From contig JAXGTO010000004.1 of NCBI GenBank assembly GCA_040774885.1, forward strand, positions 1 to 64,000: a stretch of DNA of 64,000 nt. The letters are read 5' to 3'. A program made the translations under genes and the position numbers. Below the pieces are notes generated by a model, which saw nothing but the letters and a program-made list of their open reading frames with translations, searched no databases and was not told the origin of the DNA. The stretch comes from JAXGTO01 sp040774885. Lineage in GTDB: Bacteria > Actinomycetota > Coriobacteriia > Coriobacteriales > Eggerthellaceae. Below are positions 42,040 through 51,332 of this stretch, piece after piece; positions within the stretch are counted from its first letter, which is position 1, and each line of letters starts with the position of its first letter.

Positions 42040-43095
42040 CTAGTACTTGAATGCCGCTGACGTCCTGAACGTCTCACGCGAGAAGATGTAGTCGTCGATC
42101 AGCTTGTCAGAGAACGGGATCTCCGAAATATCGAAGAAGCGCTCCCAGCCGATCCGCTCAATCCACTCACCCAAGCGCTCACCCTTATGAGCGTTCTTGG
42201 CCCACACGTCGACGATGTGATGCACCGCGTCGGTAACTTCGGGCCAGCGAGGCGGGTTGTTCGGCAAGAACGGAATGACCATGCGCGAGAAGCTCGGGTC
42301 GGTCCTGGCGTTGGCGACTTTGCCGCCGACCAAGATGGCCAAACCGTCGTTTTCGGCATCCATGATGTGCATGCCAGGCGACATGGTGTAGCAGTTGCCG
42401 CAGTACATGCAGCGATCCTCAACAACCTTGACCGATTTGTTCTTGGGGTCAGGGCGGATAGCGCCAGTCGGGCAGCAAGCCACCAGGCTGGGAATCTCGG
42501 TGCTCTTGCGAACCGTCTCATGATCGATTCGGGGCACCGTGCGGTGAATAGCCACGACAGCGATATCGCTGCAGTGAGCGGCGCCGCACATGTTGAGGCA
42601 GCAAGCCATGGCGATGTGCAGCTTGTTGGGCAGCGCATCGGTGACGAAGTACTCGTACAGATCGTCCATGATGGCCTTCACGATGCCGGAAGCGTCGCTG
42701 GCAGGCGTATGGCAGTGCACCCATCCCTGGGTATGGACGATATTGCTGAGCGCGTTATGCGTGCCGCCCACCGGATAACCCAGAGCCTGGACCTCTTCGA
42801 TCAAAGGATCGACGTTGGCCTCGTCGGAAACGAGATATTCGATGTTGTTGCGGCTGGTGAACCTGAGGTAGCCGTCGCAGTACTTGTCGGCAATTGCACA
42901 AAGATCGCGGATCGAGTCGACGCTCAGCAGACGAGGCTGGCCGACGCGGACGCTGTACAGATCACCGGCAGGACCGACATGCTTGAGCACGCCGGGACGA
43001 GGATACTCGTGGTACTGCCACTTGCCATAGTTCTCCTTGACGATCGGCGGCAGATACTGCCGGAAGTCCGGGGGACCATTATCTATCATAGCCAC
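42040..43095 (-). CDS. dsrB: Dissimilatory sulfite reductase, beta subunit
   Basis: Subunit of the cytoplasmic alpha2beta2 siroheme enzyme that reduces sulfite six-electron-wise, delivering DsrC trisulfide. It has 351 residues. Siroheme/[4Fe-4S] motifs: [14 protein letters not shown] near residue 167 and [10 protein letters not shown] near 210; the ferredoxin domain reads [15 protein letters not shown], with serine where many DsrB proteins have a fourth cysteine (TMCP). The C-terminus [16 protein letters not shown] is conserved. The start is GTG 43095, with AGGTGA six bases upstream; ATG 43089 is the alternative. It follows dsrA by 36 bases. Confidence 0.96.
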   Translation of the reverse strand: MAMIDNGPPDFRQYLPPIVKENYGKWQYHEYPRPGVLKHVGPAGDLYSVRVGQPRLLSVDSIRDLCAIADKYCDGYLRFTSRNNIEYLVSDEANVDPLIEEVQALGYPVGGTHNALSNIVHTQGWVHCHTPASDASGIVKAIMDDLYEYFVTDALPNKLHIAMACCLNMCGAAHCSDIAVVAIHRTVPRIDHETVRKSTEIPSLVACCPTGAIRPDPKNKSVKVVEDRCMYCGNCYTMSPGMHIMDAENDGLAILVGGKVANARTDPSFSRMVIPFLPNNPPRWPEVTDAVHHIVDVWAKNAHKGERLGEWIERIGWERFFDISEIPFSDKLIDDYIFSRETFRTSAAFKY

Positions 43096-43131
43096 TTGCG
43101 ATCACCTATCCTTTCTCTCTCCGACGTCGCT

Positions 43132-44331
43132 TCAGGCGTCTTCTTCCTTGAGCTCGTCTTCCTGCCAGAACACATAGGGGTTGGCGCGAGGACGGTAGAC
43201 CATCTGGGGAACGGGAGGCAGATCCACGCCGCGCAGGAACTCGCCCATGCCCAGTCGGTAGATCGTCTCGCCGATACGCTCGCGGGTCTTGCCGTTTTCG
43301 TCCCACCAGTCCCAAATGCGATCAACGAGATCTTTGAACTCGGTGTAGGGAGCCTCCATCTTCATGAAGGGCACGAAGACCCAAGACATGAAGGCGGATT
43401 TTACGATGGTGGATTTGGCGCCGATCAAAATGGTGGCACCTTTTTCCTTGCCCTGATGGCAGGCTTTGCCCATGAGGTTGATGCAATGCATGCAGCGCGT
43501 GCATTCCTTGTTGTTGATCGACAGTTCGCCGGTCTCCTCGTTGTAAGCCATGCAGTTCGTGGGGCACTTGTCCACCACGGCACGCTGGATGTTCAACCCA
43601 TCGGCTGCGTACTTCTTCACTTCATCCTGATCGACGGTAATACCGTCGCGCCAAGTGCCGATGACCGAAATGTCGGCGCGGGCAGCGGCTGCAACGCAGT
43701 CGTTGGCGCAACCGGACATCTTGATCTTGGATTTGTAGGGCCACATCGGGCGATGCAGCTCATCTTGGTAGGTGTTGGTGACGTCGTAGCACATGTCGAG
43801 CGTGTCATAGCAAGCGAACTCGCAACGGCCGGGGCCTACGCAGCAGCTCGGCGAACGCAGGTCGGATCCGGAACCGCCCAGGTCCAGACCATTGTCGCTC
43901 AGCTCATCGAACGTGGGCTGCAGTTCTTCGGTCTTGGTGCCCAGAAGCACGATATCGCCCGTCGATCCGTGCATGTTGGTCAGGCCCGATCCGTGACGCT
44001 CCCAGATGTCGCAAATATTGCGAAGCTCTTCTGTGGTGTAGAACCAGCCGCTGGGCTGATTCACACGCATCGTATGGAACTCGGAAACAGCGGGGAACTC
44101 TTCAGGCAGGTCGACGTAACGTCCGATGACGCCTCCGCCGTAGCCTTTGACACCCACGATGCCGCCATGCTTCCAGTGGCCTTTCTTGTCCTCGTAAGAA
44201 CGCTCGAGGACGCCGAGCAAGTCATTGCTCATCTCGTTTTTGGCAGCCTCGCGCTTGATCTCCTTAACGAAGCTCGGCCACGGGCCCTCCTCCAACTCGT
44301 CCAACTGGGGGGTCTTTCTCAGTTCTGTCAT
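43132..44331 (-). CDS. dsrA: Dissimilatory sulfite reductase, alpha subunit
   Basis: Catalytic partner of DsrB, 399 residues. The siroheme-linked cluster cysteines lie in [15 protein letters not shown] (near residue 170) and [10 protein letters not shown] (near 208), with [12 protein letters not shown] between. The inserted ferredoxin domain has CPTNCM and [31 protein letters not shown] near residue 118 is the classic DsrA substrate-channel segment. All expected ligands are present, so the enzyme should be active. AAGGAGG precedes the ATG; a ferredoxin gene lies 38 bases upstream. Confidence 0.97.
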   Translation of the reverse strand: MTELRKTPQLDELEEGPWPSFVKEIKREAAKNEMSNDLLGVLERSYEDKKGHWKHGGIVGVKGYGGGVIGRYVDLPEEFPAVSEFHTMRVNQPSGWFYTTEELRNICDIWERHGSGLTNMHGSTGDIVLLGTKTEELQPTFDELSDNGLDLGGSGSDLRSPSCCVGPGRCEFACYDTLDMCYDVTNTYQDELHRPMWPYKSKIKMSGCANDCVAAAARADISVIGTWRDGITVDQDEVKKYAADGLNIQRAVVDKCPTNCMAYNEETGELSINNKECTRCMHCINLMGKACHQGKEKGATILIGAKSTIVKSAFMSWVFVPFMKMEAPYTEFKDLVDRIWDWWDENGKTRERIGETIYRLGMGEFLRGVDLPPVPQMVYRPRANPYVFWQEDELKEEDA

Positions 44332-44369
44332 GATCCCTCCTTCTGCAGTGATTGAAACTCTCCTCCGGT

Positions 44370-44558
44370 TTACATCTCAGTGACTGTGATTGCGCCGCTC
44401 GGACACACGTCGACGCAGGATTCGCATCCGAGGCAGTCGGCCTCGTCACCCGCCACAAAAGCGTGCTCGCCGTTGAATCCCAAGATATGGGCAGGACAGC
44501 CCTCAGCACATGAGTCGCACCCGGTGCAGGTGTCTTCATCGATAGAAACTATGAACAT
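44370..44558 (-). CDS. Two-cluster ferredoxin upstream of dsrA
   Basis: A 62-residue bacterial 2[4Fe-4S] ferredoxin: [14 protein letters not shown] and [14 protein letters not shown]. Likely an electron donor to DsrAB, which needs two electrons per turnover besides those from DsrC, or a link to ferredoxin-using enzymes such as the Ech hydrogenase. ATG 44558 has GGAGG eight bases upstream. It is the first gene of the ferredoxin-dsrA-dsrB run. Confidence 0.9.
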   Translation of the reverse strand: MFIVSIDEDTCTGCDSCAEGCPAHILGFNGEHAFVAGDEADCLGCESCVDVCPSGAITVTEM

Positions 44559-44567
44559 AACGTTCAC

Positions 44568-44857
44568 CTCCTCCTCTGAATTGCGCTCCAGTACGTCTGG
44601 ACTAGCGCGTTTTCACAACCCAAGACTATTTGACCACCAACCTCCTTCCGTGGAAAATACATTAAGTTAATCAGGGCATCATCGGAAACTATGGCTACCT
44701 AAAATGCCTGATGAATACTTGAAAGTGATACATGCTCTACTGTCAATGATAGATAATTCCTATCGCCAAACATCAAGCCTGAAACAAGACTTAAAGGCTG
44801 CATGCAACCTCATTGAATAGAATCAGAAAACAAATCATGCAGCGGGATGAATCATGG
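44568..44857. other. Upstream region of the ferredoxin-dsrAB run
   Basis: A 290-base AT-rich stretch between the hemB stop and the ferredoxin gene. It should hold the dsrAB promoter: on the minus strand TTGACA occurs in CATTGACAGTAGAGC near 44745, but no well-spaced -10 follows. No open frame or clear hairpin; AATCATG occurs twice close to the hemB end. Confidence 0.4.
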
Positions 44858-45835
44858 CTATTGAACCTCGCGAATCCATCGAGCCGCATCCAAGGCATGA
44901 TAGGTAATGACCATGTCTGCGCCGGCGCGTTTCATGCCAGTTAACATCTCCAAAACGATCTTCTTCTCATCGATCCAACCATTGAGTGCAGCGGCCTTGA
45001 CCATCGAATACTCTCCACTCACGTTGTAGGCGACAATCGGCAGATTGGCCGCTTCGCGCGTGCGCCAGATGATGTCGCCGAACGCCATGGCAGGTTTGAC
45101 GATGAGAAGATCCGCCCCTTCCTCGACATCGGCTTGGACCTCGCGCAACGCTTCGTCGCCATTGGCAGGGTCCATCTGATAGGTCTTGCGATCTCCGTGC
45201 GAAGGAGCCGAACCGGCCGCATCCCTGAAGGGACCATAGAAACCGGAAGCATACTTGGCTGAATACGACATGATCGGAATATTCTTGAATCCAGCTTGAT
45301 CGAGCGCTTGGCGGATGGCTGCCACCCTGCCATCCATCATATCGGACGGCGCAACGATATCGGCACCAGCGCGGGCCTGTGAAACAGCCGTCTTAGCCAG
45401 CAAGTCAACGCTGTCGTCATTCAGAATCACGCCGTTTTCAACCAGACCGCAATGACCATGGTCGGTGTATTCGCACAAGCACACATCACCGATGACAATG
45501 AGATCGGGGTATCGGCTCTTGATAAACTTCATTGCGCGTTGGACTATGCCGTCTTCCGCATAGGCCCCCGAACCCACTGCATCTTTGGAATCGGGAATAC
45601 CGAACAAGATGATGGCAAGAACGCCCAAATCGACTGCCTCATCCAACACGGGCACCAATGCATCGATCGAATGGCGGAATACACCGGGCATTGAATCTAT
45701 GGGGTCTTTTACCCCCGTTCCTTCGCAAACGAACAACGGATAGATGAGATCATCGACATCCAGTCGATTTTCACGGACCATCGTGCGCAAAGCTTCACTC
45801 GACCTCAAGCGTCGATAACGTATCGTCAGATTCAC
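44858..45835 (-). CDS. hemB: Porphobilinogen synthase (delta-aminolevulinic acid dehydratase)
   Basis: Condenses two 5-aminolevulinates to porphobilinogen. The 325 residues contain the zinc-site signature GDVCLCEYTDHGHCG near residue 118, Schiff-base lysines in SYSAKYASGFYGPF and LIVKPAMAFGD, and the usual N-terminal RYRRLRSSEALR. Start is GTG 45835 with AAGGAGG upstream, overlapping the cobA-hemD stop by four bases. Last gene of hemA-hemC-cobA/hemD-hemB, directly upstream of the dsrAB run on the same strand. Confidence 0.95.
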   Translation of the reverse strand: MNLTIRYRRLRSSEALRTMVRENRLDVDDLIYPLFVCEGTGVKDPIDSMPGVFRHSIDALVPVLDEAVDLGVLAIILFGIPDSKDAVGSGAYAEDGIVQRAMKFIKSRYPDLIVIGDVCLCEYTDHGHCGLVENGVILNDDSVDLLAKTAVSQARAGADIVAPSDMMDGRVAAIRQALDQAGFKNIPIMSYSAKYASGFYGPFRDAAGSAPSHGDRKTYQMDPANGDEALREVQADVEEGADLLIVKPAMAFGDIIWRTREAANLPIVAYNVSGEYSMVKAAALNGWIDEKKIVLEMLTGMKRAGADMVITYHALDAARWIREVQ

Positions 45836-47358
45836 AATAGACCTCCTTGGTCTTTGGAAATGGCATTGGCAAGCTCATCTATTGTCGCTGCTTCAGCCTG
45901 TCCCGCCAAGGGGAGCCCGAACTCCTCCATAGTCTGGGAGGTGACAGGGCCAATGGAGTACAAAGCAACGTCTTCGAGCAAGGAAATATCGCCATCGAGA
46001 AAATCAACCATGTTGCGAACCGTGGAAGAACTGGTGAACGTCATTGCATGGATGACGCCTTCCTGAAGCGATGCCGCAAGGCGATCACGCCCCTCCTCCA
46101 CGGGAACGCTGCGATAGGCCGCAACGAACTCGACATCTGCACCCAGGTCGCGAAGACCTTCTCTGAGCGCTGGACGAGATTGCTGTGCCTGCAATAGCAA
46201 AACGCGCTGACCAGGCTTGATATCATCAGCAAGGAAAGACAAGACGCCATCTGAATCGAATCGATCAGGCACAACCACATTACGAACTCCGTGCAATTCG
46301 AGAGCAGACTCGGTAGAGGGACCAACGGCAACCGTCTTCCCGCTGAGTTGAGCTGCGCTGGAGTCTTTACCCGCCGAATCAAGTGAATCGAATACCGCCT
46401 CGACTCCGTTGGCGCTGCTGAATATCACCGTATCGAATGACTCAAGCCGACTTAGGGCCGACTCGAGTGATTCTTCGTCCTCGGGCGCAAGAATGCGGAT
46501 CATCGGGTATTCCTCGACTGCGGCACCGAGCTCTTGCAAAACTCGCGTGAGGTCGGAAGCCTGACTGCGAGCGCGCGTGACGACTACGTTCTTTCCTGCA
46601 AGAGGGCGCTCATCAAGCCAGTTCAAGGCGTGCTGCAGAACAACCACATCGCCCACCACGATGATGGAAGGGTTGCTGAAGCCCTGAGCTTCGACTTCTT
46701 TCACAACGGAATCAAGCGTGGAGCAGAGAACCCTTTGATCGGGCCAGGTACCGCGCTGCACAATAGCAACGGGCTTTTTAGCCGCCATACCGTTGGTCAT
46801 CAGATTATCGACGATCAATGGAAGGTTCTTCATGCCCATGAGGAAAATCAAGGTGCCCTTCATCTTGGCCAAAACATCCCAATCCAAAGATGATTGGAAC
46901 TTCTCGGGATCCTCATGTCCGGTGATGACGGAAAACGAGGAAGCGACACCCCGATGCGTAACGGGTATTCCCGCATATGCGGGACCCGCGATAGCTGAAG
47001 TAACTCCAGGGACGATCTCAAAACGAATACCGTGCTCCCGCAGAATCGCCGCTTCTTCTCCCCCACGCCCGAAGACAAAGGGATCGCCCCCCTTGAGCCG
47101 AACGACAAGACCGCCTTCTTTGGCTTTGCGCACCAGCAGTTCATTGATCTGGTCTTGAGGAAGCGTATGACGGTCAGGAGTTTTCCCGACATATATCAAT
47201 TCGCAAGAAGCCCTTGCGTAGGACAGAAGCTGCTGTGAAACAAGCCGATCGTATACCAGCACATCGGCCTGTTCGATGGCCTCTTTCCCCTTCAAGGTCA
47301 GAAGCCCTGGATCGCCTGGACCAGCACCTACAAGAACCACTTTTCCTGCCTGGTTCAT
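45832..47358 (-). CDS. cobA-hemD: Uroporphyrinogen-III C-methyltransferase / uroporphyrinogen-III synthase fusion
   Basis: Bifunctional 508-residue enzyme. The N-terminal SUMT domain (residues 1-245) has VGAGPGDPGLLTLKG, YDRLVS and GGDPFVFGRGGEEA and makes precorrin-2 from uroporphyrinogen III with S-adenosylmethionine. The C-terminal HemD domain (from about 255, GKNVVVTRARSQASDLTRVL) cyclises hydroxymethylbilane to uroporphyrinogen III. The fusion channels tetrapyrrole flux towards siroheme. ATG 47358 is preceded by GAGGGTG and lies 14 bases after the hemC stop; a TTG at 47376 is less likely. Confidence 0.93.
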   Translation of the reverse strand: MNQAGKVVLVGAGPGDPGLLTLKGKEAIEQADVLVYDRLVSQQLLSYARASCELIYVGKTPDRHTLPQDQINELLVRKAKEGGLVVRLKGGDPFVFGRGGEEAAILREHGIRFEIVPGVTSAIAGPAYAGIPVTHRGVASSFSVITGHEDPEKFQSSLDWDVLAKMKGTLIFLMGMKNLPLIVDNLMTNGMAAKKPVAIVQRGTWPDQRVLCSTLDSVVKEVEAQGFSNPSIIVVGDVVVLQHALNWLDERPLAGKNVVVTRARSQASDLTRVLQELGAAVEEYPMIRILAPEDEESLESALSRLESFDTVIFSSANGVEAVFDSLDSAGKDSSAAQLSGKTVAVGPSTESALELHGVRNVVVPDRFDSDGVLSFLADDIKPGQRVLLLQAQQSRPALREGLRDLGADVEFVAAYRSVPVEEGRDRLAASLQEGVIHAMTFTSSSTVRNMVDFLDGDISLLEDVALYSIGPVTSQTMEEFGLPLAGQAEAATIDELANAISKDQGGLL

Positions 47359-47372
47359 CACAACACCCTCTT

Positions 47373-48290
47373 TCAACGAATCCGGGTTTGAGCGAGAATC
47401 TCATGAGCCCCCTGGGAAAGGGCCAGTCGTGCGGCTTCGCGGCCAACGCCGTCAGCAGAACCCCCTGACAATTCGATCAGAACGGACTGGGAACCGTCCA
47501 AGTTGAAAACGGCGCATTGCAAAGCAATCGAATCGGTAACCGTGGCGATGGCGCCTATCGGTGTTTGACAGCCGCCATCGAGCTGGGAGAGAAAGGTTCG
47601 TTCCGCTCGAGCAGAAAGCTCGCTTGCCAAATGGTTGATAGGGGCGATCGCATCGAGAACGTCTTGGCGCCCGCTTGCGCATTCAACGGCGATTATTCCT
47701 TGACCAGGCGCAGGAAGAAAACTGTCATATGAGAGAATTTCGGTTATGCGATCGATCCACCCCATGCGCATGACTCCGGCCGCAGCCAATATCATTCCAT
47801 CCATGTTCTCATCTTCTTGGAGCTTGCGCCAACGTGTGTTCAGGTTGCCGCGAAGATCAACGCATTGGATGTCCGGACGAGCGCATTTGAGCTGGGCGAT
47901 TCTGCGAAGGCTCGAGGTACCCACACGCGACCCAGAAGGAAGATTGGCAAAGGTTGTGCCATCTTTGCTTAAAAAGACATCATGCGCGTCCACTCGTTCG
48001 CAATACGCACCGATCATCAAACCAGATGACAGAGATGTCGGAAGGTCCTTGAGGCTATGAACGGCGATGTCGATGTCTTCATCAAACAACGCTTTCTCGA
48101 TTTCGGTAGTGAAAAAACCTTTATCAGCAACAGAAGGGAGCGGTGCATCCAAGTCGATATCGCCTGCCGTGTCCATCAATACAAGCTCAACGCAAGATTC
48201 AGGATGGCAGATGCGCAGATGATTCTGCACCTGACGAGCCTGTTTGAGAGCCAACTCGCTTTTTCGTGTACCGACCCTAATCTTTTTCAT
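47373..48290 (-). CDS. hemC: Porphobilinogen deaminase (hydroxymethylbilane synthase)
   Basis: Polymerises four porphobilinogens to hydroxymethylbilane. The 305 residues show KIRVGTRKSELALKQA, HSLKDLPT, GTSSLRRIAQLK, RGNLNTR and the dipyrromethane-cofactor cysteine in LDGGCQTPIGA. ATG 48290 overlaps the hemA 3' end by 14 bases, giving tight coupling; the ribosome-binding site (GGGG) is weak, consistent with reinitiation. Confidence 0.95.
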   Translation of the reverse strand: MKKIRVGTRKSELALKQARQVQNHLRICHPESCVELVLMDTAGDIDLDAPLPSVADKGFFTTEIEKALFDEDIDIAVHSLKDLPTSLSSGLMIGAYCERVDAHDVFLSKDGTTFANLPSGSRVGTSSLRRIAQLKCARPDIQCVDLRGNLNTRWRKLQEDENMDGMILAAAGVMRMGWIDRITEILSYDSFLPAPGQGIIAVECASGRQDVLDAIAPINHLASELSARAERTFLSQLDGGCQTPIGAIATVTDSIALQCAVFNLDGSQSVLIELSGGSADGVGREAARLALSQGAHEILAQTRIR

Positions 48291-49626
48291 GCGCGACCCC
48301 GATTTCGACCGAGGAAGATACTTCGGCATCGGTGGATGCGGGCATATCCGCGTCAAGTCCGAAGAGCTCTTGGAGCATGCACGCATATTCGAGGGTCTTT
48401 TCGGACCCGGCATTGGCATTGAGCGATTCGATGGGGTTGCGGACGAACTGGTTGACGATGGTCGTGGCAAGAACATTCACGGTGTGCACTTGGGAAGGCG
48501 TAAGGTTGGGAAGCTTTTCGAGAGCGGCATCCAGCCGATCTTGTTTGATGTCGTCGGCATAACGTCGAAAAGCGGTAATGACGGGAACGAGCTCAAGCGA
48601 GCTGACCCATCGATTGAATTCGACGACCTCCTCTTCGATCATCTGACGCACGAGCTTGGCTGCCATGGCACGCTCGATCCTGTTGCGATCGGCGACATCA
48701 CGCAGCTCGTTGATGTTATGGATGCTAACGCCGTCAAAATCAGCTGCAGAAGGATCTATGTCGCGGGGCACGGCCATGTCCACAAAGAGCAAAGGACGCT
48801 CCGGGCGCGCCTTCAAGGCGGTTTCGACCATGGATCGATCGATCATGAAATGCTTGGCAGAAGTAGCAGAGAAAACGACATCCGCCTTTGCCAAACAAGC
48901 TTCCAAAGAAGCAATGGGATGAGCTTCGAATCCGTATTCCTCTGCGAGAGAGCACGCTTTCTTATGAGAGCGGTTGGTGACCATGACGACAGAGAAGTCA
49001 TGGTCGATGAGGTACTTCATAGCCAATTCGCAGGTTTCGCCGGCACCCAAGATAAGCACTTGTTTGTCGCGGACGTCACCGAATTCTTCGACCACCATAT
49101 CTACCGCTATGCGCCCGACGGAAATAGGATGATTGCCGAGAGAAGTCTCGGTACGGGCGCGTTTTCCCAAATGAAGCGCACGCTGGAACCATACATTCAT
49201 AAGTTTGTCGACGGATTTGGCTGCGCATGCCGCCTTGTAGGCGCGTGTCACCTGACCGAGAATCTCGGCTTCTCCCATGATGAGCGAATCGAGCCCGCAG
49301 ACCACTTCGAACAAATGTCGAACGGCAACGTCGTCAGAGTAGGAATAGAGGAACTCATCTAAGGCATCGCATTGGCAAGAATTTCCAGCTTCATAGCGAG
49401 AAACAAGATAATCGCGAATGCAACCGATGCCTACATCGGCCCGATCGCAAGTAGCATAGATTTCCAACCGATTGCACGTACTGAGAATGACGGCGGAATC
49501 AATGCCCGAGGAATCTTTGAGTTCGGCATCGAGCTCCCTGACAATGGAGTGATGAATGCTCAGTTTTTCGAGCATCTCGATGGGGGCGTTCTTGATATTG
49601 AAACCGACGATTATGCTGTGCGTCAT
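48277..49626 (-). CDS. hemA: Glutamyl-tRNA reductase
   Basis: First enzyme of C5-pathway tetrapyrrole synthesis, reducing glutamyl-tRNA to glutamate-1-semialdehyde. The 449 residues contain the catalytic cysteine in STCNRLEIYAT near residue 50, ESLIMGEAEILGQVT-like GLDSLIMGEAEILGQ, and the NADPH fold VLILGAGETCELAM near 195. The partner hemL is not in this window. ATG 49626 follows GCGAGG. The gene starts the hem cluster, 90 bases downstream of the second DsrK-like gene and behind a hairpin. Confidence 0.95.
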   Translation of the reverse strand: MTHSIIVGFNIKNAPIEMLEKLSIHHSIVRELDAELKDSSGIDSAVILSTCNRLEIYATCDRADVGIGCIRDYLVSRYEAGNSCQCDALDEFLYSYSDDVAVRHLFEVVCGLDSLIMGEAEILGQVTRAYKAACAAKSVDKLMNVWFQRALHLGKRARTETSLGNHPISVGRIAVDMVVEEFGDVRDKQVLILGAGETCELAMKYLIDHDFSVVMVTNRSHKKACSLAEEYGFEAHPIASLEACLAKADVVFSATSAKHFMIDRSMVETALKARPERPLLFVDMAVPRDIDPSAADFDGVSIHNINELRDVADRNRIERAMAAKLVRQMIEEEVVEFNRWVSSLELVPVITAFRRYADDIKQDRLDAALEKLPNLTPSQVHTVNVLATTIVNQFVRNPIESLNANAGSEKTLEYACMLQELFGLDADMPASTDAEVSSSVEIGVAHEKD

Positions 49627-49672
49627 TGGAACCTCGCATCTCCGTCACTCCTGCAGTGAACTGCGTAGTATG

Positions 49673-49704
49673 CCAGCTCCTTTCAAAAACAAGAAAGGAG
49701 CTGG
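49673..49704 (-). terminator. Hairpin between the DsrK-like gene and hemA
   Basis: CCAGCTCCTTTC / GAAAGGAGCTGG, a perfect 12-bp stem with an 8-base loop, 12 bases after the stop of the DsrK-like gene. No U-tract after the stem on either strand, though the loop reads TTGTTTTT on the minus strand. Confidence 0.55.
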
Positions 49705-49716
49705 ATCGATGCGCGG

Positions 49717-51330
49717 TTATTCGCCCAGGAACTCGAAATACGGCTTGTCCATGCTGACCAGGCCGTTGACCATGATTTCCACGATGCCGCCGTATTGCAC
49801 GTTGTACTTGGCCGTGGCTTTGTAGTACTTGAGGATATCGCGAATGGTGCCCTTGCAATTAGAGCAGGGGGCGCAAACGTATTTCACGACATCCGGGTTC
49901 TCGAATTCATCGCCGAAAGCGTTGATGATCTGCTCGAACTTCTTGCGAGCGCTCACCTTGTTGCGGAAGTCATCGAAGTTATACGAGTTCATGATGGCCA
50001 AACCACCGCCGCCACCGCAGCAATAATTGTCGACGCCATGAGGGGTCATCTCACGGAACTGGGGCGCGATGGCTTTGAGAATTTCACGCTGAGGCTGGAC
50101 GATGCCCATTTGCCTGACGATATTGCAAGGGTCATGCAACGTTACGGGGAAATCGTTCTTTGAAGGATCGAACTTGAGCTTTCCAGTGCGCACAAGTTCA
50201 GCCATCAAAGGCAGGAAGCTCTCGACGGGGACCTTGTCGTCGCTTGTCTCCAAGCGATCGGCGCTGATGCCGATGGCCTTGTGAGCATGGCCGCACTCCC
50301 CCACAACGATGCGGCGCACACCGAGCTTCTTGGCGACCTCGAACTGCTTGAGGGCGATCTTCTTCATTTGGATGTCGTCATACCAAACGCCGTAGTTGAC
50401 GCTGTCATAACCCATCATCTCGGAACTCAACGTCCAGTTGACGCCGGCCTCATCAAGAAGAATGGCGAATGCAGCAGGGTTATCGGGCCATGCGATGAAT
50501 TCACCGGCGTTGTGCATCAGCAGCACATCGGCGCCTTCTTTATCGATGGGGAATTTGACCTTGCGACCGGTACGCTCTTCGATGTCCTCTTCGATAAACT
50601 CAATGGTGTCGAGAAGCGCGGGACGCGTAAGGCCCGTGGTGGAGCCGACCTTGAGTTGAAGCTCGGTCCCTTTTTCATGAACAGGAGAAGGCGCGATTTC
50701 GAGCTCCTGGCTGAACAACTTGCGGATCTCGCGTGCAGCGAGACCGTTGTCGAGCCCCATGGGGCAAGCCTGGGCGCAGCGACGGCACAAGTTGCAACGA
50801 TAGGCCATCTCGCCCAAACGGACGATGCTTTCCCAGTTGACCTCGACATCGGCGCCGACGAATCCGCCGAGCAACTTGCCGCTGGGAGTGAAATATTTCT
50901 TGTACATGCGACGAAGCACGTCTACACGATAGCTGGGGCGATAGATTTCGTCGCCGTTGCTGTCCTGGAAGATGTGACATGCTTCAGAACACGTATTGCA
51001 CTTCTCACAATACTCGATGTTCAGCGCAAGCGGCTGAAGCGCATTCTTGTTGGCATCTTGGAACAGCTTTTCGAGTCCAACCAGGAACTTGCGGACGAAC
51101 TCATCCTCTTCTTCCTTGGTTTCAGGACGCTTGAGCTTGTCAAAAGCGATATAACCGTCGAGCGAGGCGCAGTGCTCTTCAGCCCATTCAGGTTTCGGTT
51201 CTTTGAAGTCGGGCTCGAGCTCGTTGGCGTCATACGGAGCGGGCAACGGAGAAAGATCGCTGACCGGAGAAAGAACGGCTACGTCGTCGGCGATATCGCG
51301 CGGACGCAGGTGCTTTTTGTCAATGGCCAT
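49717..51330 (-). CDS. DsrK/TmcB-like heterodisulfide-reductase-type iron-sulfur protein (second copy)
   Basis: A 537-residue cytoplasmic CCG-domain protein. Ferredoxin-type motifs CEKCNTCSEACHIFQDSN and CNLCRRCAQACPMGL are followed by VGECGHAH, HDPCNIVRQMG, YCCGGGGG and APCSNC, which form the HdrD-type special cluster site. It is paralogous to DsrK at 35113-36795 but diverged, with a longer N-terminus. With the next gene it forms a two-subunit DsrMK- or TmcBC-like quinol:thiol/electron-transfer module. ATG 51330 follows AGGAGGG. Confidence 0.85.
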   Translation of the reverse strand: MAIDKKHLRPRDIADDVAVLSPVSDLSPLPAPYDANELEPDFKEPKPEWAEEHCASLDGYIAFDKLKRPETKEEEDEFVRKFLVGLEKLFQDANKNALQPLALNIEYCEKCNTCSEACHIFQDSNGDEIYRPSYRVDVLRRMYKKYFTPSGKLLGGFVGADVEVNWESIVRLGEMAYRCNLCRRCAQACPMGLDNGLAAREIRKLFSQELEIAPSPVHEKGTELQLKVGSTTGLTRPALLDTIEFIEEDIEERTGRKVKFPIDKEGADVLLMHNAGEFIAWPDNPAAFAILLDEAGVNWTLSSEMMGYDSVNYGVWYDDIQMKKIALKQFEVAKKLGVRRIVVGECGHAHKAIGISADRLETSDDKVPVESFLPLMAELVRTGKLKFDPSKNDFPVTLHDPCNIVRQMGIVQPQREILKAIAPQFREMTPHGVDNYCCGGGGGLAIMNSYNFDDFRNKVSARKKFEQIINAFGDEFENPDVVKYVCAPCSNCKGTIRDILKYYKATAKYNVQYGGIVEIMVNGLVSMDKPYFEFLGE

Positions 51331-51332
51331 GT

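Noticed and set aside
42187..44355. 722-codon open frame on the plus strand across dsrB and dsrA
   Set aside because: It is antisense to two genes with intact motifs, and its translation shows no recognisable domain; long antisense frames arise from codon bias in GC-rich coding DNA.
48291..48476. N-terminal extension of hemC
   Set aside because: The extra codons lie inside hemA in another frame and have no homology to porphobilinogen deaminase; the ATG at 48290 matches the family start.
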